The notes under the pieces are model-generated. The model searched no databases. It was not told the origin of the DNA and saw only the letters and a list, made by a program, of their open reading frames with translations. Positions 17,676 to 27,338 of a stretch of DNA of 64,000 bases are shown piece after piece. The translations under genes and the position numbers were made by a program. The number at the start of each line of letters is the position of its first letter. The stretch's first letter is position 1. The stretch comes from UBA685 sp049889495 (GTDB taxonomy: Bacteria > Pseudomonadota > Alphaproteobacteria > Puniceispirillales > Puniceispirillaceae): positions 1 to 64,000 of the forward strand of contig JBMHDH010000027.1 of NCBI GenBank assembly GCA_049889495.1, written 5' to 3'.

Positions 17676-18791
17676 TTACTGTTTGGCGCGCGTGATAACA
17701 AAGGCATCATCACGCGTCTCAAGCGTAAACCCAAGCGGAGACAAGCTATAGCGAAGCGCATCCACTGACCCATTTAACTCAAGAGATAACAAAGCTGAAG
17801 CCACATTCAAAGATAGCAAATTCACCTCGCCAATCACAGGCAGGTTTGATAATTGCCTTTGCAGATCCACCCAATCAGCATGGCCTGTGATCGCCGCCTT
17901 TGCGTAAATGGTGTTTGATAAATCCGTTTGCCGCAAATTGGCCGTTTGCCAGCCTTCTTCAAATTGTCCCAAGACATCAGCACGAAACGCCTCATAATGT
18001 TTCGGTAATGCGGCATTATCCGTTTCAATGATGGTTTGCGCCACATCACCAATTAAGGCCCCTTCTTTGTCATAGAGGCGCGCTTGCATGGTCAATTGCG
18101 GTGGGTCTTGCGTTAAATCCACATAGCCCCTCACCCATAATATTTGTTCTGCTTTGGCACGGCCAACCGCTTTGATTAAAAAATCAGGATTGGCTTCTGA
18201 AAGGCGTTCTGCACGCAATTGCCTCTCATTCAACAAGGTTGGCTCAAGCGCCACAAAATCAAGCAAGCCTTGATAAGATGCCGCTTCTTCGCGCCACCCT
18301 TGCAACCAAATATTATCACTTTGCCACGCTCTGGCACCTGCCGCATCTTCAAACACAGGAAGAATTAGCACAGGCGGGCTTTTGATTTCGGCCCAGCCAA
18401 GCTTTTGCTCTTCAAAAAACGACCGCAATAACCGATCTGAAAAACAAATATCAATTTCTGCAATATAACGACCAGGCAGTGAATTTTCTGTGCGGATATG
18501 AACCAAATCCACAGCCGCTTCTGGTGCGACTGGCATGGTAAAAGCCTCACGCTCTAGCAAAAGCCGATCCAATACAATGGATAATGCGGCCTCATGTGCT
18601 TGTTCTAATGCTGTGATTTGCGCCTGATTGGCGGTATCAGCTGTTTGATCAATCTGAATTTGTGAAACCCCAAACACATCTGCCGCACACGCGCTTGTCT
18701 GCCCTTTGCCAAAAGTAATGCTGGCATTAGCTGATGACAGGCCGTTTATCCCTAAACAGATGCAGAAGAATATGCTAATGATACGTAACAC
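17676..18791 (-). CDS. Secreted DUF2066-like protein
   Basis: From a GTG start at 18791 the product is 371 residues with a signal peptide (VLRIISIFFCICLGINGLSSANA). The mature part shows alternating beta and helical stretches such as RYIAEIDICFSDRLLRSFFE, PPVLILPVFEDAAG and EQILWVRGYVDL, which recall DUF2066, a periplasmic family of unknown function. A longer frame upstream exists but would run through the divergent promoter region and lacks a leader. It is followed by hdaA 33 bases later, as in several alphaproteobacteria where this family sits between purM and hda. Confidence 0.7.
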   Translation of the reverse strand: MLRIISIFFCICLGINGLSSANASITFGKGQTSACAADVFGVSQIQIDQTADTANQAQITALEQAHEAALSIVLDRLLLEREAFTMPVAPEAAVDLVHIRTENSLPGRYIAEIDICFSDRLLRSFFEEQKLGWAEIKSPPVLILPVFEDAAGARAWQSDNIWLQGWREEAASYQGLLDFVALEPTLLNERQLRAERLSEANPDFLIKAVGRAKAEQILWVRGYVDLTQDPPQLTMQARLYDKEGALIGDVAQTIIETDNAALPKHYEAFRADVLGQFEEGWQTANLRQTDLSNTIYAKAAITGHADWVDLQRQLSNLPVIGEVNLLSLNVASALLSLELNGSVDALRYSLSPLGFTLETRDDAFVITRAKQ

Positions 18792-18893
18792 GTGAACGCG
18801 CCCTTTGTTCAAAGCCGTTTGCAAAACCAAGAGTCGATCTGTCTCATGGCAGATGATAGCCCCATTATAACGACAATATCGCAAGAGACTAGC

Positions 18894-19967
18894 ATGAGTG
18901 ACAAAAACAATAGCCAAGGGTTAACCTATAAGGATGCTGGTGTTGATATTGACGCAGGCGAAGCCTTGGTGGATGCCATCAAACCAGAAGCCAAACGCAC
19001 CATGCGCAAAGGTGCCAATCCTGACCTTGGCGGGTTTGGCGGGCTATTTGATTTAAAAGCCGCAGGTTTTACCGATCCCATTCTTGTGTCTGGTACAGAT
19101 GGGGTTGGCACCAAGCTTGAAATCGCCAAAACCATGAATCACCATCGCACCTTGGGCATTGATTTGGTGGCCATGTGTTCAAATGATATTTTGGCGCAAG
19201 GTGCCATGCCACTGTTTTTCCTAGATTATTTTTCAACAGGAAAATTGGATGTTGGCGTTGGCAAAGATTTGGTTGCTGGCATCGCTGATGGGTGTCTTGA
19301 GGCAGGTTGTGCGCTGATTGGCGGCGAAACAGCCGAAATGCCTGGTGTCTATGGCGATGGGGATTATGATTTAGCAGGGTTTTGCGTAGGCGCTGTGGAA
19401 CGTGATGCAATCTTAACCAAAGGTATGGTGCAAGCTGGCGATAAAATCATTGCCCTTCCCTCATCTGGGGTTCATGCCAATGGCTTTTCCCTTGTTCGTA
19501 AAATCATTGAGGTCACTGGCTTGTCTCTTCATGATCCCGCATCTTTTGCTAAAAACCAAAGCCTTGGCATGGCGCTTTTGGCACCAACGCGCATCTACAC
19601 AGACCCTGTCATGGCCGCTATCCAATCTGGCGGCGTGACAGGTGTGGCACATATCACAGGTGGGGGGCTGATTGAAAATCCGCCGCGCGTCTATGATGAT
19701 CGCCTTGCCGCAAAACTGAAAATGACCAGCCGTCCACTGCCTCCCTTATTTCAGTGGCTAAAACAAGCGGGAAATCTGTCTGATTTTGAATTGGCGCGCA
19801 CCTTTAATTGTGGGATTGGCATGTTGGTTTATGTGGCCGCTGATAAAGCAGATGCGGCACTTGCGGCCATGTGCCAGACAGGCGAAGATGCCTTTATGAT
19901 TGGCGAGATGGTGGCACGAGACGATGCGCCTGTGATCCTTGAAGACAGCGCGGCGGCTTTTGCGTAA
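18894..19967 (+). CDS. purM: Phosphoribosylformylglycinamidine cyclo-ligase
   Basis: PurM (AIR synthetase) closes the imidazole ring in purine synthesis. From ATG 18894 the protein is 357 residues and begins MSDKNNSQGLTYKDAGVDI, the family's standard N-terminus. GTDGVGTKLEIA, GGETAEMPGVY and HITGGGLIENPPR follow. In-frame starts at 18792 (GTG) and 18846 would add residues not usual for PurM. It is divergent from the DUF2066-like gene and 45 bases before purN, with which it probably forms an operon. Confidence 0.96.
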   Translation: MSDKNNSQGLTYKDAGVDIDAGEALVDAIKPEAKRTMRKGANPDLGGFGGLFDLKAAGFTDPILVSGTDGVGTKLEIAKTMNHHRTLGIDLVAMCSNDILAQGAMPLFFLDYFSTGKLDVGVGKDLVAGIADGCLEAGCALIGGETAEMPGVYGDGDYDLAGFCVGAVERDAILTKGMVQAGDKIIALPSSGVHANGFSLVRKIIEVTGLSLHDPASFAKNQSLGMALLAPTRIYTDPVMAAIQSGGVTGVAHITGGGLIENPPRVYDDRLAAKLKMTSRPLPPLFQWLKQAGNLSDFELARTFNCGIGMLVYVAADKADAALAAMCQTGEDAFMIGEMVARDDAPVILEDSAAAFA

Positions 19968-20012
19968 CGGCGCGCTGATCAAACGCACTTAACGATAAGG
20001 CAATCATAAGAT

Positions 20013-20669
20013 ATGGTTACATTTGCCATTCTCATTTCAGGGCGCGGCAGTAATATGCTGGCTTTGCATGATGTCATAAAAACACTGCCAGATCAGGCAG
20101 AGATTATTTCTGTTTGCGCTGATAAAGCGTGTGATGGTCTAATCAAAGCAGATGAGCGGGGCCTGCCAACAAAGCTGGTATCTTATCAAAACCGCAAAAA
20201 ATCAGAAAGTGAAGCTGAGATGATTGCCCATTTGCAATCCTTAAAACCAGATTTCATTTTACTGGCAGGGTTTATGCGTATTTTATCACCTGAATTCACA
20301 GCTGCCTTTGCTGGCAGAATCATCAATATTCACCCCTCTTTATTACCAAAATACAAAGGGTTAGACACCCATCAACGCGCGCTTGAAAATGGCGATCGTC
20401 GCCATGGGGCAAGTATTCATATCGTAACGCCTGCGCTAGATGATGGCCCTGTGATCTTGCAAGCCAGCATTGCGATTGCGGATAATGATAGCGCGGATCA
20501 ACTAGCCAACCGCCTTTTGCCTGTTGAACATTGGCTGTATGGGGCTGTTGTGCGGGCGCTTGCCACAGATGCGTTAGATATCACAGATCAGGGCCATCAG
20601 TGGATCAATCAGCCTGAAATACCATCTGATCTTGCGGCTCGCATCGAAAACCAGCCATCTGACACCTAA
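20013..20669 (+). CDS. purN: Phosphoribosylglycinamide formyltransferase
   Basis: PurN transfers a formyl group from 10-formyl-tetrahydrofolate to GAR in purine synthesis. The 218 residues include SGRGSNMLAL near the N-terminus, the catalytic Asn and His in INIHPSLLPKYKG (about 107-119), and the Asp in LDDGPVI (about 145). It directly follows purM. Confidence 0.97.
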   Translation: MVTFAILISGRGSNMLALHDVIKTLPDQAEIISVCADKACDGLIKADERGLPTKLVSYQNRKKSESEAEMIAHLQSLKPDFILLAGFMRILSPEFTAAFAGRIINIHPSLLPKYKGLDTHQRALENGDRRHGASIHIVTPALDDGPVILQASIAIADNDSADQLANRLLPVEHWLYGAVVRALATDALDITDQGHQWINQPEIPSDLAARIENQPSDT

Positions 20670-20755
20670 CGCGCATGTGATCGCGCTTGCATTTTCTTTT
20701 CGCAGACGGCATATAGAACGCAGATGTTAGTTTGCGTTTTTTCGGGGGCCCCAAA

Positions 20756-20887
20756 ATGAATACAGATAATTTTGACAAACATGCCAAAGCCAATCTTGCG
20801 ATTTATGATGATTTCATGAATTTTTCAAAAATCGTGATTGTGGCTGTGATTGTCACATTGGCTGCCATGGCATTTTTCTTGCTCTAA
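20756..20887 (+). CDS. aa3-type cytochrome c oxidase subunit IV-like small membrane protein
   Basis: A 43-codon frame starts MNTDNFDKHAKANLAIYDDF and ends with one membrane helix (IVIVAVIVTLAAMAFFLL). The pattern of His, then Tyr and Phe a few residues later, before a single transmembrane segment, matches the short subunit IV of bacterial aa3-type oxidases found mainly in alphaproteobacteria. It has its own terminator downstream. The family assignment is by pattern; short membrane peptides carry little information. Confidence 0.7.
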   Translation: MNTDNFDKHAKANLAIYDDFMNFSKIVIVAVIVTLAAMAFFLL

Positions 20888-20910
20888 GCACCCATCACAT
20901 CGTTTTTATG

Positions 20911-20949
20911 AAAAAGGCCGCAGCACCCTAAAGTGCGCGGCCTTTTTTT
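20911..20949. terminator. Bidirectional intrinsic terminator between COX IV and ndk
   Basis: GGCCGC pairs with GCGGCC, extended by GCAC/GTGC, around a CCTAAA loop. There is an A-run on the left and a T-run on the right, so it can end transcription of the plus-strand COX IV gene and of minus-strand ndk. Confidence 0.85.
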
Positions 20950-20978
20950 ACGATCTTGCCCAATTACCTTATTGGTAA

Positions 20979-21401
20979 TTAGCCAACAATTTCAGCGTCT
21001 GTAAAGAAATGTGCGATTTCGATTGCCGCATTTTCAAGGCTGTCTGAGCCATGAACTGAGTTTGCTTCGATTGATTCAGCGAATTCTTTACGAATTGTGC
21101 CTTCATCAGCGTCTGCGGGATTTGTTGCGCCCATCACACCACGATAAGCGGCAACAGCGTCATCACCTTCAAGAACCTGCACAACAACAGGGCCTGATGT
21201 CATGAATTCAACAAGCTCGCCATAAAATGGGCGTTCTTTGTGAACAGCATAAAATTCACCAGCTTGTTCGGTTGTCATGTGGATACGCTTTTGTGCGATG
21301 ATACGAAGACCACTTGCTTCGATTTTAGCGTTAATAGCACCAGTCAGATTGCGGCGTGTGGCATCTGGCTTAATGATAGAAAATGTACGTTGCTGTGCCA
21401 T
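20979..21401 (-). CDS. ndk: Nucleoside diphosphate kinase
   Basis: Ndk equilibrates nucleoside di- and triphosphates with a phosphohistidine intermediate. The 140-residue protein is full length, with RTFSIIKPDATRR at the N-terminus and the active-site His117 in NSVHGSD. An AAGGTAG ribosome binding site precedes the ATG. It is downstream of holC in the same direction but with 152 bases and a promoter candidate between them. Confidence 0.98.
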   Translation of the reverse strand: MAQQRTFSIIKPDATRRNLTGAINAKIEASGLRIIAQKRIHMTTEQAGEFYAVHKERPFYGELVEFMTSGPVVVQVLEGDDAVAAYRGVMGATNPADADEGTIRKEFAESIEANSVHGSDSLENAAIEIAHFFTDAEIVG

Positions 21402-21501
21402 GGGAAAGCTACCTTTACGTTACGGTTAAACTGTATGTCTGGCACTTTTGTCTTATGGTTGGTTTTGCACCCCTTTTGACAAATCACCAGTGTTTGTGCG
21501 C

Positions 21502-21530
21502 TGTATAATTGGTTTTGAGCGAAGAAGCAA
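21502..21530 (-). promoter_or_regulatory. Candidate ndk promoter
   Basis: On the minus strand TTGCTT (21530-21525) and TATACA (21507-21502) are separated by 17 bases. They lie about 100 bases upstream of the ndk start. This is a good match to a housekeeping promoter by spacing, untested. Confidence 0.4.
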
Positions 21531-21553
21531 TGAAAGATTATAACAGCTGATCT

Positions 21554-22018
21554 TCAGGCTTTCTGAACCCAGCTTCCCTCGTCAGATTTCGCGAAATAGC
21601 GGCATTTGCCCTCATGCGCGGCAGAATAAGCTTTCCATTGCGATCTAGCCGTCTGCAACGCGTCTTCATCCTTGCCATTAAAGACAATAAATACGCGTTC
21701 AAAGGCCCCCATATCAGGCAAAGAACACCCTGATACGCAAAGTGCAAAATCAGCATCAATCTGGTTTTGATCTGGCTTTGTGGTAATCCAAACAGAGGCA
21801 AATTCAGCCCCATCTTCATCATCAATCCCATGCGCTAGGAAACTGGCATCATGCAGCACCCATAACGCACGGGAAATCGCTTGCGCGCCCTCTTCTGGCG
21901 CATGGATGATGATTTTTTTACCAACCTCAACACTCTTTTCAGATAGCTGGGCAACAAGTTCGCTGACCGCATCACCTGCAAATTGGTAAAAATCTATATG
22001 GTTTGGTCGGTTTGTCAT
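21554..22018 (-). CDS. holC: DNA polymerase III subunit chi
   Basis: HolC links the polymerase III clamp loader to single-strand binding protein. The 154-residue product has the chi-family pattern, including IDFYQF at the start, IIIHAPEEGAQAISRALW in the middle and FERVFIVFNG toward the end. It lies downstream of pepA, the usual neighbour of holC in proteobacteria. Confidence 0.9.
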   Translation of the reverse strand: MTNRPNHIDFYQFAGDAVSELVAQLSEKSVEVGKKIIIHAPEEGAQAISRALWVLHDASFLAHGIDDEDGAEFASVWITTKPDQNQIDADFALCVSGCSLPDMGAFERVFIVFNGKDEDALQTARSQWKAYSAAHEGKCRYFAKSDEGSWVQKA

Positions 22019-22069
22019 GGATCGCCTATATGCGTTTTTTAAAGATGATCACATGCCCTACTGATCTTT

Positions 22070-23512
22070 TCAATGATCGGCCCAATGATCTGCAATATCA
22101 TTCAGCAATCTGACACCAAAGCCTGTACCACCTGATGGGTGCGCATGACCAGCGCCATCGGCCCATGCTTTACCTGCAATATCAATATGCGCCCATGCGG
22201 TATCATTGGTGATGAAACGTTCTAAGAAACAAGCCGCTGTAATAGAGCCGCCCCATGGACCACCAATATTTTTCATATCAGCGATATGCGATTTCAGCAT
22301 CTTTTGATAGGCATCTCCCATTGGCATAGGCCAACAAGTCTCCGCTGTGTTTTGACCAGAGGCCATAATGGCATCACGCAAACCGTCATTATTACAGAAT
22401 AGACCAGCATGTTCTTTACCAAGGGCCACCAAAATCGCCCCTGTTAAGGTTGCCAAATCAATGATCATTTGTGGTTTGAATTCTTGCTGGCAATAGGTCA
22501 AACAATCAGCCAACACCAAACGGCCTTCGGCATCTGTGTTAATCACTTCAATGGTTTGACCTGACATAGAGGTAACAACATCACCAGGGCGTTGCGCTTC
22601 ACCATCTGGCATATTTTCCACAAGCCCAATAATGCCAACAATATTGCGCTTCACCTTGCGGCTTGCAATGGCACACATCGCGCCTGTCACAGCAGAGGCG
22701 CCGCCCATATCCCATTTCATATCTTCCATGCCCTTGGCAGGTTTCAACGAAATGCCACCTGTATCAAAGCAAACCCCTTTGCCAACAAAGGCAAGCGGGG
22801 CTTCATCACCACCGCCATTCCATTTCATCACCACCATTTTTGATTCACGAACAGAGCCTTGCCCCACACCCAGCAAAGCCCCCATGCCCAATTTTTGCAT
22901 ATCAGCCTCTGATAGCACCTCAACCTCAAGGCCTAGGACAGATAAAGCTTCACAACGTCTGGCAAATTCTTCAGGAAACAGGATATTGGCTGGCTCAGTT
23001 GTTAAATCACGTGACATAAACACGCCTTTCAACAAGCCAGCTCTATCACTGTAATGGCTCTCTAACTCTGGCAATGAAGATCCATCAGTTGCCATGCGAA
23101 TGATTGCTGGTTCATCTTTTTTGGTGAAATAGGTGTTAAATTCGTAAGATTGACTGACCGCACCATAAAGGATATCCGCCACCTTTGATGCCGACAGCGT
23201 AAAATCTGTAATATTTGCCCGCAATTGATTATGGGTACGCAAGGCTTTGTAAATGGCTGCTCCTGCTTTTTCGGCATCAAGGCTTGTATCAATCGCCCCG
23301 CCAACCCCAACGGCCAAAATCGCCTTACCATCTGCGATATGAAGCGCACTGGTGCCGCTTTTCCCTGTAAATTGCAAAGCGTCTGCCACTACTCCAAAGG
23401 CGGTTGCAGCGGCTTTATCACCTGCATAAGAGGTGCGCTCATCTCCTATCAAAAGGACAGAGACGGCATCTTTTTCAATGGTTTGAAATTCGACAGACAA
23501 ATAGGCTGACAT
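22070..23512 (-). CDS. pepA: Leucyl aminopeptidase (M17)
   Basis: PepA is a two-metal cytosolic aminopeptidase. The 480 residues have the variable N-terminal domain and then the catalytic domain with FVGKGVCFDTGGISLKP, WDMGGASAV and the family signature NTDAEGRL (about residues 329-336). Length is normal. It is divergent from lptF and precedes holC by 51 bases. Confidence 0.97.
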   Translation of the reverse strand: MSAYLSVEFQTIEKDAVSVLLIGDERTSYAGDKAAATAFGVVADALQFTGKSGTSALHIADGKAILAVGVGGAIDTSLDAEKAGAAIYKALRTHNQLRANITDFTLSASKVADILYGAVSQSYEFNTYFTKKDEPAIIRMATDGSSLPELESHYSDRAGLLKGVFMSRDLTTEPANILFPEEFARRCEALSVLGLEVEVLSEADMQKLGMGALLGVGQGSVRESKMVVMKWNGGGDEAPLAFVGKGVCFDTGGISLKPAKGMEDMKWDMGGASAVTGAMCAIASRKVKRNIVGIIGLVENMPDGEAQRPGDVVTSMSGQTIEVINTDAEGRLVLADCLTYCQQEFKPQMIIDLATLTGAILVALGKEHAGLFCNNDGLRDAIMASGQNTAETCWPMPMGDAYQKMLKSHIADMKNIGGPWGGSITAACFLERFITNDTAWAHIDIAGKAWADGAGHAHPSGGTGFGVRLLNDIADHWADH

Positions 23513-23735
23513 GAAACAACTCCTGCGTGAAGGATAAATGGCATAAGGTGGTCTGCCAACACTAGCAGGACACTCGCAACATACAAGGCATTTTAACGCA
23601 AACTACTTTGCCATTTACCGTTCGAATATGCTAGATACAAATAACGGTTTTTACTTATCTTTTAAAAGACAATGTCTAATAAGAGATGGGGCAAAACAGG
23701 CAGGTTTCAACAGCAAATATTTTTGGTCGTATCTG

Positions 23736-24839
23736 ATGCGTTTACATCGCTATTTATTGACACAATATACAACCACAACGGTGGTGGTTTTAACCAGCCT
23801 ATTGATGATTGTATGGCTCAATCAAACGCTACAATTGTTGGAATTGGTTGTGAATAAAGGAGCACCATTATCTAGCTTTTTGATGCTATCTGTTTTGGCA
23901 TTGCCCTTATGGTTATTGCAAGCCATCCCGATTGCCTTATTTATCGCAATCATATGGGTTTTTCAGAAAATTCAATCTGATAGAGAATTGATTGTCATGC
24001 AATCTGTTGGCTGGAGCCCACGTCAATTAGCCATTGCCCCTCTTGTTCTTGGGGGCATTTTCACAGCCTTCTTAATTTTTAATTCGCTGATCCTGCTTCC
24101 CATTGGCTTTGGTGAATTTAAAGAACGGCAAATCAACTTGCGCAACGCGATCCCCAAGATCTTGTTACAAGATAAGGTATTTGTGGATTTGGCACCTGAT
24201 TTGACCATCTTCATTAATGAAAGAGTGACAAGCAAAGAAGTAAAGAATGTCTTTATCCAAGATAAAAGGCAAGCCGATACTGTGACCACATTAACCGCTG
24301 AAAAAGGGTTATTCACCCTTGAAGGCGGCCAGCCTATTTTAGTGTTGGAAAATGGTGAACGATCTGAATTACGCGATGGCAACAAAGCATCTGCTGTTTT
24401 GTTTTTTGAAAAATATAAATTGAATTTTTCACGGAAAATCTTGGAAACAGGCAGCCGTTTGCCTGATATGAATGAAGACAGCATTACAAATCTGCTTGAT
24501 CCCACAAAGGCGGTTGCTGAAAAATATGCACGCCAAAGAATGGCTTATGGGCATTATCGTATCACAGCCCCCTTCCTTGCTTTGACCATGACCTTAATCG
24601 CTTTGGCAGGGTTAAATGCGGGGCGCCTGCGTGATGAAAATGGACGTAAACGTCTTTGGTTGACCATATCAGCGGCGTTGCTTGTGCAATTGCTTTATGT
24701 GTCAGCGCGCTCATTAACCGTATCATTGCCTGCTTTTTGGCCAGCCCAATATATCAGCTTGCTGATCCCATCTGCGATGGCATTGGCTTTATTGTTTGAA
24801 CCGCAACGCTTTGTCAAAACGGGGATGGTGCGATCATGA
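23736..24839 (+). CDS. lptF: LPS export ABC transporter permease LptF
   Basis: LptF is one of two permeases of the LptB2FG complex that extracts lipopolysaccharide from the inner membrane. From ATG 23736 (MRLHRYLLTQYTTTT) the protein has 367 residues. Three membrane helices come first, then a periplasmic jellyroll region (about 125-270), then three C-terminal helices. SDRELIVMQSVGWSPRQL is the coupling region. An in-frame start at 23628 would add 36 hydrophilic residues not typical of the family. The stop overlaps lptG as ATGA. Confidence 0.92.
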   Translation: MRLHRYLLTQYTTTTVVVLTSLLMIVWLNQTLQLLELVVNKGAPLSSFLMLSVLALPLWLLQAIPIALFIAIIWVFQKIQSDRELIVMQSVGWSPRQLAIAPLVLGGIFTAFLIFNSLILLPIGFGEFKERQINLRNAIPKILLQDKVFVDLAPDLTIFINERVTSKEVKNVFIQDKRQADTVTTLTAEKGLFTLEGGQPILVLENGERSELRDGNKASAVLFFEKYKLNFSRKILETGSRLPDMNEDSITNLLDPTKAVAEKYARQRMAYGHYRITAPFLALTMTLIALAGLNAGRLRDENGRKRLWLTISAALLVQLLYVSARSLTVSLPAFWPAQYISLLIPSAMALALLFEPQRFVKTGMVRS

Positions 24840-25942
24840 GATATGCCCCTCCTTTGTTATTAAGCTTATATCTCGCGCGGCGCTATCTATTTTGGATTTT
24901 GCTGACCATGGGCGCCTTATTATCATTCATCACATTGATTGATGCCGTCGAATATTATCGCCGCCTCAGCAATATTGATGCCAATAGCTCCACAGGGCTT
25001 GTTATCTGGTTTTTATTAACAGGCTTGCCTGAAAAGATTGATTTATTAATGCCATTTGGGGTGTTGTTTGGGTCCATCTTATGTTTTCAAAATTGGTCCA
25101 AAACCAATGAATTAATGGTGGCACGCGCCTTTGGCCAGAATATCTGGCAAGCCTTACTGCCTGTCTTTTTGACAGTTCTTTTGGTGGGTTTGTTGCAAAT
25201 CGCAGTGTTAAACCCGATTAAATCTGTGACCTTGGCCGCACAGAATGAGATGAAAGCTGAAACGTTTGGCACGCAAGAAACAGGACAGGTTTCAATTTCA
25301 GCATCTGGTGTCTGGCTGAAAGATGCCAGCAATGCACAACCTCTGATTATCCATGGGCCAAGTTTGCAAATTGAAAGCTATACCATCAATAAACCGATTA
25401 TCTATATGCTTGGTGATGCAGGACAGGTCTTGCAACGCACCCAAGCTGATAGGATGACATTGACAGATCAAGGCTGGACCCTATCGCAAGCGAGCCAAAG
25501 TGACAGCTTTGGGGAAACCACATTCCTTGGTGATATCGTCATTGCCACCAAAATCACACCTGTTGATTTTATCAGAACCACCCAAAGGCCAGATACCATT
25601 TCCATTTATTCGCTTCCGAATTTCATTGAAATACTTGATCAGACAGGCCTGCCATCTGGCGAACATAAAGTGTATTTCCAACAACAGCTCGCCATCCCCT
25701 TTTATCTAACAGGCCTCTCTATGCTAGCCGCTTGCTTTACACTGCTTCATTTCTCGCGCCGTCCCCGTTACCAAATTGTTGCCATGGGGCTTGGTTTTGG
25801 CTTTGCCGCTTATTTCATTGTTGATCTCATTTATTTGCTTGGCGCAAATGCCAGATTACCTGTTTCAATCGCAGGATGGGGGCCAGCCTTGACCTTATGC
25901 CTTGTCACTGGCTATCTTTTGGCACGCTCAGAGGATAGATAA
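24836..25942 (+). CDS. lptG: LPS export ABC transporter permease LptG
   Basis: The 368-residue LptG has the same layout as LptF: three N-terminal membrane helices, a periplasmic domain with WLKDASNAQPLIIHG, and three C-terminal helices. It follows lptF with a four-base overlap and precedes surA. lptF, lptG and surA form an outer-membrane biogenesis set, continuing into pdxA and rsmA as in many alphaproteobacteria. Confidence 0.93.
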   Translation: MRYAPPLLLSLYLARRYLFWILLTMGALLSFITLIDAVEYYRRLSNIDANSSTGLVIWFLLTGLPEKIDLLMPFGVLFGSILCFQNWSKTNELMVARAFGQNIWQALLPVFLTVLLVGLLQIAVLNPIKSVTLAAQNEMKAETFGTQETGQVSISASGVWLKDASNAQPLIIHGPSLQIESYTINKPIIYMLGDAGQVLQRTQADRMTLTDQGWTLSQASQSDSFGETTFLGDIVIATKITPVDFIRTTQRPDTISIYSLPNFIEILDQTGLPSGEHKVYFQQQLAIPFYLTGLSMLAACFTLLHFSRRPRYQIVAMGLGFGFAAYFIVDLIYLLGANARLPVSIAGWGPALTLCLVTGYLLARSEDR

Positions 25943-26036
25943 GCTTGTTCAAACGCAACCAAAATGCGAAAAGAAACGAACCATGATTATGATTGCCAAG
26001 ATCATCTCTCACAATCTCATCTTTAAAGGGTTTTCA

Positions 26037-27299
26037 ATGTTGAAAAACATCCTGTCCTTATTCTGTATCCTTATGGCTTTTGCGATGGGCCCCATTTCAA
26101 CAAGCCATGCCCAAACGGTCAAAGTGGTGGCTGTGGTCGATGGCCAAGTCATCACCAGCTTTGATCTGGAAAACAGGCTGAAATTTTTGCTTGCGGCAAC
26201 AGGCTTGGTTGAAACAGATGATAACGCTGATCAATTGCGTCAAGATGTGTTGCAAATGCTGATTGATGATAAGCTGAAGATGGCAGAAGCAGATAAATTG
26301 TCACCAGGCTTAACACAAGCGGCAAGAACCCAAGCGCGTGAATATGTCAATGACAGCTATAAAACAGACAGCCTCACCGCTGGCCAAAATATCAAGCAAT
26401 TGGGACTGAACCGCCAAATTATCGAAGATAAATTTGCATCTGATTTAACATGGAGCACCTTGCTTCGTGAACGCTATAAAACGCAGTTTGAAAATACTGA
26501 TAAGCTTGCCGAACAAGCCCTAGCACGCTTTGAGAGAGATATCAGCCAGCCGCAGGTTAAATTATCTGAAATTGTGCTTGCACCTGCGCCAGACAGATCA
26601 ACAAACGTCAATCTTGATATCGCATCACAGATGATCGATGCCATTCGCCAAGGGGCTGATTTTGCGGCCATTGCCAAACAATATTCTGCCGCAGGTTCAG
26701 CATCCAATGGCGGCAAGCTTGGCTGGTTAACCGTCAAATCATTACCAGACGCCTTTAAAGAGCCTGTCGAAACGGCTGCATCAGGCAGCATTTTGGACCC
26801 CTTAGTGATTGATGGGATTGTCTATATTCTGCGTAAAGAAGGTGTCAGAGCCCAAGGTTTGATCGATCCATCACAGATGAAACTTACCATTGCACGCGCG
26901 CTATTGCCGCTTGCCGCAGATGTGAGCAATGCCGATCAGCTGATTGCGGCAGGGGAATTGCAAAAGCAAAGCGAGACAATCACATCTTGCGCAGAAATGG
27001 ATGCGTTAAATCAAAAATTAGGATCAGGGCAACCAAGCTTTTTGCGTGATCTTGAATTGGGGAGCATCACGCCAAATCTGCGGCAAATCATCGAAAAGCT
27101 TGATGTGAATGAACCATCTGAGCCACTTAATTTTGCCGAAGGTATGGTCACATTTATGATTTGTGAACGCACCATGCCAGAAATTGATATGCCAGATCTA
27201 AAAGAGTTAGAAGCACAAGAATTAAATAAAATCTTTGCTATTTTATCGAACCGCTATTTGCTACGCCTCAGACGATCTGCCACAATTGAAAAACGTTGA
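26037..27299 (+). CDS. surA: Periplasmic SurA-like chaperone / peptidyl-prolyl isomerase
   Basis: SurA escorts outer-membrane proteins across the periplasm. From ATG 26037, with AAAGGG seven bases upstream, the 420-residue product starts with a signal peptide ending STSHA. It continues KVVAVVDGQVITSFDLENRL, a typical SurA N-domain opening, and has one parvulin domain (about residues 175-280; SNGGKLGWLTVKSLPDAF). The in-frame start at 25902 would overlap lptG and bury the signal peptide. The second parvulin domain of enterobacterial SurA is absent, as is common in alphaproteobacteria. Confidence 0.85.
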   Translation: MLKNILSLFCILMAFAMGPISTSHAQTVKVVAVVDGQVITSFDLENRLKFLLAATGLVETDDNADQLRQDVLQMLIDDKLKMAEADKLSPGLTQAARTQAREYVNDSYKTDSLTAGQNIKQLGLNRQIIEDKFASDLTWSTLLRERYKTQFENTDKLAEQALARFERDISQPQVKLSEIVLAPAPDRSTNVNLDIASQMIDAIRQGADFAAIAKQYSAAGSASNGGKLGWLTVKSLPDAFKEPVETAASGSILDPLVIDGIVYILRKEGVRAQGLIDPSQMKLTIARALLPLAADVSNADQLIAAGELQKQSETITSCAEMDALNQKLGSGQPSFLRDLELGSITPNLRQIIEKLDVNEPSEPLNFAEGMVTFMICERTMPEIDMPDLKELEAQELNKIFAILSNRYLLRLRRSATIEKR

Positions 27300-27338
27300 T
27301 TCGTCTGCGTTATTCACCATTTTTTGGATAAAGCTATT

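Noticed and set aside
23736..25942. lptF and lptG as a duplicated single gene
   Set aside because: The two share topology but differ in sequence, as expected for the heterodimeric permease.
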